Positions 1 through 5,682 of a stretch of 34,427 nt of DNA are shown here, piece by piece. The position numbers were made by a program, and so were the translations under genes. The DNA is from CAZEBW01 sp964510205 (lineage in GTDB: Bacteria; Chloroflexota; Anaerolineae; VGOG01), in contig CAZEBW010000036.1 in NCBI GenBank assembly GCA_964510205.1, positions 1 through 34,427 of the forward strand, given 5' to 3'. The first letter of the stretch is position 1; each line of letters opens with the position of its first letter. The notes under the pieces are model-generated. The model did no database searches, had not been told where the DNA came from, and worked only from the letters and a program-made list of their open reading frames with translations.

Positions 1-210
1 AGCCGTGCTCTCTCCGTCAGTCCGTAAAGAGTACACGGATGCGGAAATGGACGATGAAGTCGAGCCGTCGTCGTGTCTTTCTACTATCCGAGATACATTC
101 TTCTCTTTGACAGCCGTGCTCTCTCCGTCAGTCCGTAAAGAGTACACGGATGCGGAAATGGACGATAGGAGCCGAGCCGTCATCGTGCATTTCCGATATC
201 CGAGGTAGTC
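1..210. repeat. Tandem 111-bp repeat, two units, at the left window edge
   Basis: The first 55 bases recur exactly at 112-166, giving a period of 111 bp. After that core the units diverge but still share blocks such as CGAGCCGTC and TATCCGAG. The array may continue beyond the left edge. Short open frames run through it, but they follow the repeat itself and have no ribosome-binding site or recognisable product, so I treat it as non-coding. It lies just downstream of deoC. Confidence 0.85.
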
Positions 211-212
211 TT

Positions 213-1091
213 TTATGCCGCCAGCTTAGCCTGCTGCACAATCTTAACCCCCGCGCTGGCTCCGATGCGGGTGGCCCCGGCCTTCACCATCTGCTGGGCG
301 TCCTCGAAGCTTCGGATGCCGCCCGCGGCCTTGACGCCCATCGCCGGCCCAACCGTCCGCCGCATGAGGGCCACGTCCTCCACTGTGGCCCCGCCGGGCC
401 CGAAGCCGGTCGAGGTTTTGACGTAGTCGGCCCCGGCCGCTTTGGCCAATTGACAGGCCTTGACCTTCTCCTCGTCCGTCAGCAGGGCGGCCTCGATAAT
501 CACCTTGCAGATAGCGCGGTTGTTGTGGCAGGTGCGCACCACGGTGGCGATGTCTCGCTCCACGAGCTCGTAGTCTCTGGACTTGAGGGCGCCCACGTTG
601 ATGACCATATCAATTTCGGTGGCCCCGTCTTCGATGGCCTGTTGGGCCTCGTAAGACTTGACCTCGGGCGAGGTGGCTCCCAGGGGGAAACCGATGACGG
701 CGCACACTGCGACGGGTGAGTCCTTGAGGAGTTGAGCGGCCAGTTTGACGTTGGTGGGGTTGACGCAGACGGCAGCGAAGCCGTGCTTGCGGGCCTCATA
801 GCAAAGCTGGGCAATCTGCTCTTGGCTGGCATCGGCCTTGAGCAGGGTGTGGTCAATCATGTGAGCGACGTTCGCGGCAACACGAGTGGAGCCCAGTGGG
901 TTGGCGATCCTGCTCGCTCCAGCATTGACCACCTCCTGGGTCTTGTCCGGACACTTGTCAGTGCACTGGTCGTTGCAGTCCAAGCACTCTGACGCCGATT
1001 GAGCGCTGGCCTCTTCCTCCCGCAGCAGGATCAGCACCTCTTTGGTGATTCGTTCCACGAGGTGTTCTACGGTTGCTCTGTCCAGGTCCAT
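213..1091 (-). CDS. deoC: Deoxyribose-phosphate aldolase with N-terminal targeting-like extension
   Basis: Class I aldolase that cleaves 2-deoxyribose 5-phosphate to glyceraldehyde 3-phosphate and acetaldehyde. The catalytic barrel covers about residues 72-292. It shows the Schiff-base lysine in ADYVKTSTGF (K225), the second lysine in GVKAAGGIR (K254) and the acidic residue D161 in EIDMVINVGA. At 292 aa it is longer than simple DeoC proteins (about 220-260 aa) because of about 70 extra N-terminal residues. Residues 1-24 form a predicted amphipathic helix (ATVEHLVERITKEVLILL), followed by a CX2CX3CX3C cluster at C36, C39, C43 and C47. Such a helix plus linker resembles encapsulation peptides of bacterial microcompartment cargo. 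The gene starts 9 nt after the rpiB stop, so the two are probably translationally coupled. The aldolase call is firm; the microcompartment link is inference. Confidence 0.93.
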   Translation of the reverse strand: MDLDRATVEHLVERITKEVLILLREEEASAQSASECLDCNDQCTDKCPDKTQEVVNAGASRIANPLGSTRVAANVAHMIDHTLLKADASQEQIAQLCYEARKHGFAAVCVNPTNVKLAAQLLKDSPVAVCAVIGFPLGATSPEVKSYEAQQAIEDGATEIDMVINVGALKSRDYELVERDIATVVRTCHNNRAICKVIIEAALLTDEEKVKACQLAKAAGADYVKTSTGFGPGGATVEDVALMRRTVGPAMGVKAAGGIRSFEDAQQMVKAGATRIGASAGVKIVQQAKLAA

Positions 1092-1100
1092 ATCCCCTCG

Positions 1101-1892
1101 CTATTTTCGCAGGAATCGCTTTTCGACGCTCATGATCTTGTTCACGCGGCGCTGGTGGCGGCCGCCGCCGAATTCCGTTTCCAGCCACGTCTTCACGATG
1201 GCCTTGGCCAGGTTGTCACCGATCAGTCGCCCGCCCAGCGTCAACACGTTGGCGTCGTTGTGCTCGCGGGCATTCTTGGCCGTGGACAGGTCGTAGCACA
1301 TGCTGGCCCGCACTCCTGGCACCTTGTTGGCTGCCATGCAGGAGCCAATTCCCGCCCCGTCAATCATGATCCCTCGCCAGGCCTGGCCCTCGGAGACCAG
1401 TTTGGCCACCGCGTAGGCGAAGTCGGGGTAGTCCACGGATTCGCTGCCGAAGGCGCCGCAATCCTTGACGGCGTAGCCCAGCTCCTGGAGATATGCCTTG
1501 AGGGTCTCTTTCAGACCGAAGCCGCCGTGGTCGGCGCCGAGGGCGATCACCTTGCTCCCCGCAGAGGAGTTCTCGTTTAGAGCGCTGAGGAGCCCTGTTT
1601 GGAGCTTAGCTGCTTGTTTTGAGCCGGATTGAAGTGAAGGACCGGGCTCTGTGGAGAGGGAGATCTTTCTTTCCATAGCCACCTCCCGAGCCCTGGGGGT
1701 AACGATGGCCTCGGCTGGGATGACTAGTTCGCCCTTTGCGGAAGCGGCCTCCACATCTTTCTCGGTGATCAGCGGACGTTTCGCCGCGCTGGGCGAAGAC
1801 AGGGCGCGGGACTCATGGGTCTCGCCCAGGCCGAGGGTGCGCAGTAGGACGCGTCGCACAATTTCCCTTACTTCGTTTTCTTGGATGGTCAT
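1101..1892 (-). CDS. rpiB: Ribose-5-phosphate isomerase B family protein with about 115-residue N-terminal extension
   Basis: Interconverts ribose 5-phosphate and ribulose 5-phosphate, or acts on a related sugar phosphate. The RpiB/LacAB domain spans about residues 114-263 with GADHGGFGLK, SVDYPDFA, AANKVPGVRAS and HNDANVLTLGGR. I chose the ATG at 1892 because the longer frame back to 1955 runs through a small palindromic repeat (1944-1960). The 263-aa product is far longer than an ordinary RpiB (about 150 aa). Residues 5-20 (ENEVREIVRRVLLRTL) form an amphipathic helix like microcompartment encapsulation peptides. Residues 40-80 hold a second motif, LITEKDVEAA...VTPRAREVAMERKISL, of a kind I recall from microcompartment-associated proteins. 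The usual catalytic cysteine of CGTGIG is replaced: the loop reads DGAGIGSC. First gene of the rpiB-deoC pair. Substrate and encapsulation are inferred. Confidence 0.88.
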   Translation of the reverse strand: MTIQENEVREIVRRVLLRTLGLGETHESRALSSPSAAKRPLITEKDVEAASAKGELVIPAEAIVTPRAREVAMERKISLSTEPGPSLQSGSKQAAKLQTGLLSALNENSSAGSKVIALGADHGGFGLKETLKAYLQELGYAVKDCGAFGSESVDYPDFAYAVAKLVSEGQAWRGIMIDGAGIGSCMAANKVPGVRASMCYDLSTAKNAREHNDANVLTLGGRLIGDNLAKAIVKTWLETEFGGGRHQRRVNKIMSVEKRFLRK

Positions 1893-1943
1893 TTCAAGCA
1901 AGTTGGTTGGAATTGTTGGTTGGAATGGTATTCCGACGGATTG

Positions 1944-1960
1944 ACGGATTACCAATCCGT
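1944..1960. repeat. Small inverted repeat upstream of rpiB
   Basis: Seven-bp arms ACGGATT and AATCCGT are separated by ACC, and a further copy of the ACGGATT core lies just to the left (1936-1943). It sits in the 131-bp gap between lepB and rpiB. There is no following T-run, so it is a repeat or a weak RNA hairpin rather than a clear terminator. Confidence 0.5.
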
Positions 1961-2023
1961 CCTACAACCGAGATGAAACACAGCCATTTCAAACCGATCG
2001 GACCTCCGAAGACTTCGGTGAGT

Positions 2024-2629
2024 TCAGTCAGTGGCAGCATAAGAGTAGTGAGGCACTAGTCCCAGGTGCTGGGGGGGCCAATAGGAAATCCAGGCCTTGC
2101 CTATAATGTCGTCTCTCTGGAGGGGGCCCCAATTGTGAGAGTCGCTGGAGCTATTTCGGTTGTCACCCAGGACGAAATACTCGCCTTCCGCCATACGTTG
2201 GGGACCCCAGGCGTAGCTGCTCGCGTGGAGCGCATACGGTTCCTCGAGTTCCTCGCCATTGATCAAGACGCGTTCCCCTCTGACCTCCACCTTTTCCCCT
2301 GGCAGTCCGATGACTCGTTTGATGAAATCCCGGTTGGGGTTCTTGGGGTAGTGGAAGACTACGACATCGCCGCGCTCAGGAGGATGAAGGTAGTACACCA
2401 GTTTGTTCACGATCAGATATTGCCCATCGTGCAGATTGGGCCTCATGCTGGTTCCCTCAATTCGGAAGTTCTGGATCAAAGTGCGAATGGTCAGGAAGAT
2501 CAGCAGGGTCAGGAGCAACGTCTCCACCATCTCGCGCACGATGGGTTTGCTGCGCTGTCGTTGATCTCGTATGTCTTGGTCGCCAGCCGCTTCCAGGCTG
2601 TCCTGCATCTCAGGTAATTCCTCGAGCAA
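2024..2629 (-). CDS. lepB: Signal peptidase I
   Basis: Membrane serine protease that removes signal peptides from exported proteins. Numbered from the GTG at 2638, a single N-terminal membrane segment (about residues 38-56) is followed by box B with the catalytic serine (GTSMRP, S64), box D with the catalytic lysine (RDFIKRVIG, K107) and box E (LGDNRNSSSDSHNWG). The product is about 200 aa, normal for the compact bacterial form. The start is uncertain. The GTG at 2638 overlaps the AGGAG ribosome-binding site, so the TTG at 2629, which has an 8-nt spacer, is my choice; an ATG at 2608 is a third option. A strong sigma-70-type promoter lies upstream at 2662-2690. It serves export generally and need not be tied to the neighbouring genes. 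Confidence 0.95.
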   Translation of the reverse strand: MLEELPEMQDSLEAAGDQDIRDQRQRSKPIVREMVETLLLTLLIFLTIRTLIQNFRIEGTSMRPNLHDGQYLIVNKLVYYLHPPERGDVVVFHYPKNPNRDFIKRVIGLPGEKVEVRGERVLINGEELEEPYALHASSYAWGPQRMAEGEYFVLGDNRNSSSDSHNWGPLQRDDIIGKAWISYWPPQHLGLVPHYSYAATD

Positions 2630-2661
2630 AACACTCACTCCTCTCGCAAAAAGTCGCTCCC

Positions 2662-2690
2662 ATTATAATACATCTGCAATTATAAGGCAA
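2662..2690 (-). promoter_or_regulatory. Sigma-70-type promoter of lepB
   Basis: Reading the minus strand, -35 TTGCCT (2690-2685) and a perfect -10 TATAAT (2667-2662) are separated by exactly 17 bp. Transcription would start near 2655, giving a leader of about 17-25 nt before lepB. The boxes were read directly; activity is inferred. Confidence 0.75.
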
Positions 2691-2740
2691 ACTGGCGTGG
2701 GAACACCAAAGGAGAGGGAAGTGGCTGAGAATGGCCAAAT

Positions 2741-2769
2741 TTGACAAAAGCCCCCATCTGGTTTAAGAT
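2741..2769 (+). promoter_or_regulatory. Sigma-70-type promoter for the CARDB-like lipoprotein
   Basis: A perfect -35 TTGACA (2741-2746), a 17-bp spacer and -10 TAAGAT (2764-2769, 4 of 6). Transcription would start near 2776, leaving a leader of about 195 nt that contains the nested palindrome at 2837-2933. It is divergent from the lepB promoter in a gene-free stretch of about 330 bp. Confidence 0.6.
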
Positions 2770-2836
2770 TAACCCTGCTTGCTCTGGTTGGATCCTAGCC
2801 CAAAGGTGAGCAGGCACGATTGAAAAAGCGCACTAG

Positions 2837-2933
2837 GGTAAAAGTCACACTTTGCTCCGGCTGGATCGCCAGATCCAGCCGCCGGGCGATGGATTGTCAA
2901 ATCCATCGCGAGCGTGGAAGTGTTACTTTTGCC
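2837..2933. repeat. Nested palindromic element (MITE-like) in the lipoprotein leader
   Basis: Outer arms 2837-2853 and 2917-2933 are complementary at 14 of 17 positions. Inside sit two perfect hairpins: GGCTGGATC (2859-2867) with 2872-2880 around loop GCCA, and GCGATGGATT (2886-2895) with 2900-2909 around loop GTCA. The whole can fold into a three-armed structure. It has no tRNA or known riboswitch hallmarks. It looks like a dispersed palindromic element inserted in, or used as, the 5' leader of the gene at 2972. Confidence 0.75.
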
Positions 2934-2971
2934 GCAATGCGAAAAAGCAATTTCAAAAAGGAGGCACAAAG

Positions 2972-3496
2972 ATGTCACAGAAAGGTGAGATGAGATTCAT
3001 CTGGCTGGTCGCAGTGATCGTGATGCTGACGGCCCTCTCACTAGCCGGTTGCGCTAGAGTTGAAATCGTTGACCGGCCCTCTGCTTCCCTCGATAGTCCG
3101 TCCCTCAGTAAGGTTAAGACTCCTACAGATGAGCACGATTTGGCTGTGTTGGCCATTGACTTCGACCCCTCGCTGGAATATGAGCAGATCATCTTCAGAA
3201 GCGAGCAGGCGACTTTGTTAGTCGCAGTGGAGAACGTCGGGCTTGAAACCGAGTCTGACGTTGAAGTGAAGGCGCGACTTTCCGCGCGCGGCGACGATAC
3301 GGTGATCCTAGAGAAGACTTGCCGCATAGATACCATCGCTCCCGGCCAGATTAAGATAGCCCGCTTCAGAGGTATCTCTCGTATTCCCTATCGCTCGGCC
3401 TATCAATTGAGAGTGTGGGTGCTGCCCGTACCCGGCGAGGCTGGCCTGGCAAACAATCAAAGGAGCTACGATCTATACATAGAAAAGCCGCGCTGA
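2972..3496 (+). CDS. Lipoprotein with CARDB-like domain
   Basis: Predicted 174-aa lipoprotein. The start at 2972 is set by AAAAAGGAGG placed 8-9 nt upstream. Residues 8-26 form a hydrophobic signal segment ending in the lipobox LAGC (C27). Residues about 65-170 contain the pattern of a CARDB/Ig-like extracellular fold: V-x-N-x-G (VENVGLETESDVEVKARL), a PGQ turn before a beta strand, and a terminal ANNQRSYDL. Such domains bind or scaffold extracellular partners, and no enzymatic residues are seen. It has its own promoter and lies on the same strand as the following DUF881 gene, 112 nt away. Specific function unknown. Confidence 0.8.
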   Translation: MSQKGEMRFIWLVAVIVMLTALSLAGCARVEIVDRPSASLDSPSLSKVKTPTDEHDLAVLAIDFDPSLEYEQIIFRSEQATLLVAVENVGLETESDVEVKARLSARGDDTVILEKTCRIDTIAPGQIKIARFRGISRIPYRSAYQLRVWVLPVPGEAGLANNQRSYDLYIEKPR

Positions 3497-3608
3497 TGGC
3501 AAAACCTGCTGCCCCGCGCTGCTGATCTGGGTAGAAAGAGGAGTCTTCCGCCACAGTCGGTGTGGATGAACCGTATGCTCTGCCGGTGGAAGGCGAAAGG
3601 CGCTCGCC

Positions 3609-4340
3609 GTGAAGTTCAAGCTTGATGGAATAGCCCGCTACATCCCCATCCTAATAATCGCCCTGATCTTCGGCATCTTATTGGGCCTGCAATGGCAATC
3701 GCCCCCTGCGAGGTCTGCGACCTTGCCAGGGCTTGAGCGCGAGTCCGGATTTCTGGCCATCAACCGCTTGGAGGCCGAGCAGGCGGAACTTAAGGACGAC
3801 ATCGGGCGGATGCGGGAGCAGTTGGATGCGTATCGCCGTGAGCTGGCCGCCAACACGGAAATGTTGAGAGAGATCAACGCGGAGCTGGAGCGGCAGAAGA
3901 TGATGGCTGGGCTGTTGGCTGTCGAAGGCCCTGGCGTTCAGGTGACGCTCGACGATAGCAGCAGGCGGTCGGGGGCGGCGGACTCCAACGAATACCTCAT
4001 CCACGAGTACGACCTGCGCGATGTCGTCAATCTTCTTTGGATGGCCGGCTCCGAGGCCATCGCTGTCAACGATGAGCGGATTGTAGCGACCACTTCCATC
4101 TACTGCGTGGGCAGCACGATCATGGTCAACGACACGCGTCTTTCCCCCCCTTATCTGATTCAAGCTGTCGGCAGCCCCGTCGCCCAGGAAGATGTTCTGC
4201 TCAATCCTGGCTATCTCAATGGCATCAAGCGGAGGGCCGAGCTCTACGAGGTGCAGTTTGAGGTAGACAGAGTGGGGATGCTCACCTTACCTGCTTACAA
4301 GGGAGGTTTCCCCAGCCGCTATGCCCAGTTGGGCGAGTGA
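3609..4340 (+). CDS. DUF881 (YlxW/YlxX-like) membrane-anchored protein, copy 1
   Basis: A 243-aa protein starting with GTG. A short basic N-terminus is followed by one transmembrane segment (about residues 12-30), then a coiled coil (about 45-95: RLEAEQAELKDDIGRMREQL), then the DUF881 domain (about 98-235) with GLLAVEGPGVQVTLDD, DLRDVVNLLWMAGSEAIAVN and PYLIQAVG. DUF881 proteins occur near cell-envelope and division genes in Firmicutes and Actinobacteria; their biochemical role is not known. A paralogue of the same architecture follows at 4551, separated by a palindromic element. The start has only a weak ribosome-binding site (AAAGGCG). Confidence 0.88.
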   Translation: MKFKLDGIARYIPILIIALIFGILLGLQWQSPPARSATLPGLERESGFLAINRLEAEQAELKDDIGRMREQLDAYRRELAANTEMLREINAELERQKMMAGLLAVEGPGVQVTLDDSSRRSGAADSNEYLIHEYDLRDVVNLLWMAGSEAIAVNDERIVATTSIYCVGSTIMVNDTRLSPPYLIQAVGSPVAQEDVLLNPGYLNGIKRRAELYEVQFEVDRVGMLTLPAYKGGFPSRYAQLGE

Positions 4341-4351
4341 GCGAAGCGAGT

Positions 4352-4522
4352 AGGAGATTGCTTCGCTTCGCTCGCAATGACAGCCTGAGTAGTTGGACAA
4401 TGTTAAGTTAATGTCATTGCGAGCCCCGCAGGGGCGAAGCAATCTCCTATCAGCGACTTGGGGATTGCTTCGGCGCAGACAGCGCGCCTCGCAATGACAC
4501 TGACGCGGAAGTTAACATTGTC
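4352..4522. repeat. MITE-like palindrome built from three copies of a GTCATTGCGAG...GAAGCAATC unit
   Basis: Three copies of a unit running from TGTCATTGCGAG to GAAGCAATCTCC lie in alternating orientation: 4352-4382 (reverse), 4412-4447 (forward) and 4461-4499 (reverse). The last two form a long hairpin, with GTCATTGCGAG at 4413-4423 pairing with 4488-4498 and the inner GAAGCAATC arms pairing too. This is bracketed by 11-bp terminal inverted repeats GACAATGTTAA (4396-4406) and TTAACATTGTC (4512-4522). I recall very similar CATTGCGAG palindromes as abundant dispersed repeats in several bacterial phyla. It fills the gap between the two DUF881 genes. Confidence 0.88.
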
Positions 4523-4550
4523 GAGGTAGTCACGCGAGAAAATTGGAACC

Positions 4551-5225
4551 ATGAAGACCCGTTCCGCACAACTGCTGTTGACGATAATCTGTTTCATTTT
4601 GGGCCTGTTGCTGGCGGCCCAATTTCGCGCTCAGCAGATGACCGGTGGACCCCTGTTGTCTGCTTCGAGTACCGATCAGTTGGTTATCATCAGCAATCTG
4701 GTGAACAACAATGCCCGCTTGCGTGAAGAGATGGAGGCCCTGGAAGGGCAGCTCGAAGAATATCGTTGGGCTACCGGCCGGACGGTGCTCGAGTCTTTGG
4801 TGGAGGAACTGAACAAGATCAGAATCATCAACGGGTTGGTGGAGGTCTCAGGGCCGGGTGTCGAAGTGAGTCTCGACGGACCTTTGGACGTCTTGGACTT
4901 GCAGGACCTGATCAACGAGCTGCGCAATTCTGGGGCCGAAGCTCTCGCCATCAACGGGGAGCGGCTGACCCTCTACTCGGTGATTTCCACCTCGGAAGAC
5001 GGGGCGATGGCCATCAACGGGACGGAGCTTTCGCGGCCCTATGTCTTGCAGGCTATTGGCCAACCTGAGACCATGGAGACGGCCTTGCTCAGGAGCGGGG
5101 GGCTCATTTCCGCTCTGGAGCGTAAGGTCGAGGGTCTGGTGGTGAGCGTGCTCGGGCGCGAGAGGATGGTCTTGCCGGTGTACAAAGAGGCTATCGAATT
5201 TGTGTACGCTTCCCCAGTAGAATAG
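4551..5225 (+). CDS. DUF881 (YlxW/YlxX-like) membrane-anchored protein, copy 2
   Basis: A 224-aa protein with the same layout as the gene at 3609: an N-terminal membrane segment (about residues 8-25), a coiled coil (about 48-90) and a DUF881 domain with GLVEVSGPGVEVSLDG, DLQDLINELRNSGAEALAIN and RPYVLQAIGQP. The match to copy 1 across the domain shows they are paralogues from a duplication or an ancestral tandem pair. In Actinobacteria DUF881 genes also come in pairs near division-related genes. The gene ends 5 nt before a strong hairpin terminator. The exact role is unknown; an envelope or division-associated scaffold is the best guess. Confidence 0.88.
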   Translation: MKTRSAQLLLTIICFILGLLLAAQFRAQQMTGGPLLSASSTDQLVIISNLVNNNARLREEMEALEGQLEEYRWATGRTVLESLVEELNKIRIINGLVEVSGPGVEVSLDGPLDVLDLQDLINELRNSGAEALAINGERLTLYSVISTSEDGAMAINGTELSRPYVLQAIGQPETMETALLRSGGLISALERKVEGLVVSVLGRERMVLPVYKEAIEFVYASPVE

Positions 5226-5230
5226 CAAAA

Positions 5231-5266
5231 GGCGGCTGCCGATGATTCCGGCAGCCGCCTGGTTTT
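5231..5266. terminator. Bidirectional rho-independent terminator
   Basis: A perfect 11-bp stem GGCGGCTGCCG (5231-5241) pairs with 5249-5259 around the loop ATGATTC. TTTT follows on the plus strand (5263-5266), and the AAAA before the stem gives TTTT on the minus strand. It lies between the convergent DUF881 copy 2 and fmdB-like genes and suits both. Confidence 0.85.
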
Positions 5267-5282
5267 GGTCGGGGAACGCGGC

Positions 5283-5522
5283 TTAGTTCTGGCTGCAGGT
5301 TGCACAACTGGCGGCGCTGCAGCTTGCACAGCTGCTGGCGCCGACAAGGGGCCGACTCTGGCCGCCGTTTCCCTTGCTAATGGCAGCGAATGCGGAGATG
5401 GCGCGGGACGTGTTCATCCCCTGGCAGCGCACGCAAGCGATGGGGTCGTCGGCCTGGCTCATCCTCCGCAGAGCCTCGAACTCGGTTTCACAATCGGCGC
5501 AATAGTATTCGTAAAGGGGCAT
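5283..5522 (-). CDS. FmdB-family zinc ribbon protein with Cys-rich tail
   Basis: A 79-aa protein that opens with the family signature MPLYEYYCADC. Two CX2C knuckles (C8/C11 and C30/C33) make the zinc ribbon. The C-terminus carries a second Cys/Ser-rich module (SSCASCSAASCATCSQN; C65, C68, C73, C76), which could bind another metal. FmdB proteins were first described as putative regulators of the formamidase operon, but most members are uncharacterised. It has its own promoter (5557-5585) and AAGGTG ribosome-binding site, is divergent from tldD, and shares a terminator with the convergent DUF881 gene. Confidence 0.88.
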   Translation of the reverse strand: MPLYEYYCADCETEFEALRRMSQADDPIACVRCQGMNTSRAISAFAAISKGNGGQSRPLVGASSCASCSAASCATCSQN

Positions 5523-5556
5523 CGGTTTTCACCTTCTCAGCATCGTTCTCAAGTAT

Positions 5557-5585
5557 ATTGTACTACTGTTGCCGAATTTGGTCAA
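5557..5585 (-). promoter_or_regulatory. Sigma-70-type promoter of the FmdB-family gene
   Basis: On the minus strand, -35 TTGACC (5585-5580, 5 of 6) and -10 TACAAT (5562-5557, 5 of 6) are separated by 17 bp. Transcription would start near 5550, about 28 nt upstream of the ATG. Confidence 0.7.
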
Positions 5586-5587
5586 GA

Positions 5588-5666
5588 AGAACACGGAACA
5601 GCGGGATTAACGGATCAAGCGCCTTAGACTGAGGGCAAATCCGTAAATCCTGCACATCCTTGTTCT
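5588..5666. repeat. Imperfect inverted repeat upstream of tldD
   Basis: Arms 5588-5615 and 5639-5666 are complementary at 22 of 28 positions, with ACGGAT/ATCCGT at the centre and AGAACA/TGTTCT at the ends. It looks like a partly decayed dispersed palindrome. It directly precedes the AGGAGG ribosome-binding site of tldD (5671-5676) and occupies the leader. Confidence 0.55.
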
Positions 5667-5682
5667 CGAAAGGAGGACTACA

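Noticed and set aside
5..208. 67-aa open frame in the left-edge repeat
   Set aside because: Its residues simply follow the 111-bp tandem repeat, with no ribosome-binding site.
2837..2933. tRNA or known riboswitch
   Set aside because: Three-armed shape but no T-loop, anticodon pattern or conserved aptamer motif recognisable.
4403..4597. 64-aa open frame on the minus strand
   Set aside because: It runs through the MITE-like palindrome and overlaps the start of the DUF881 gene on the other strand.
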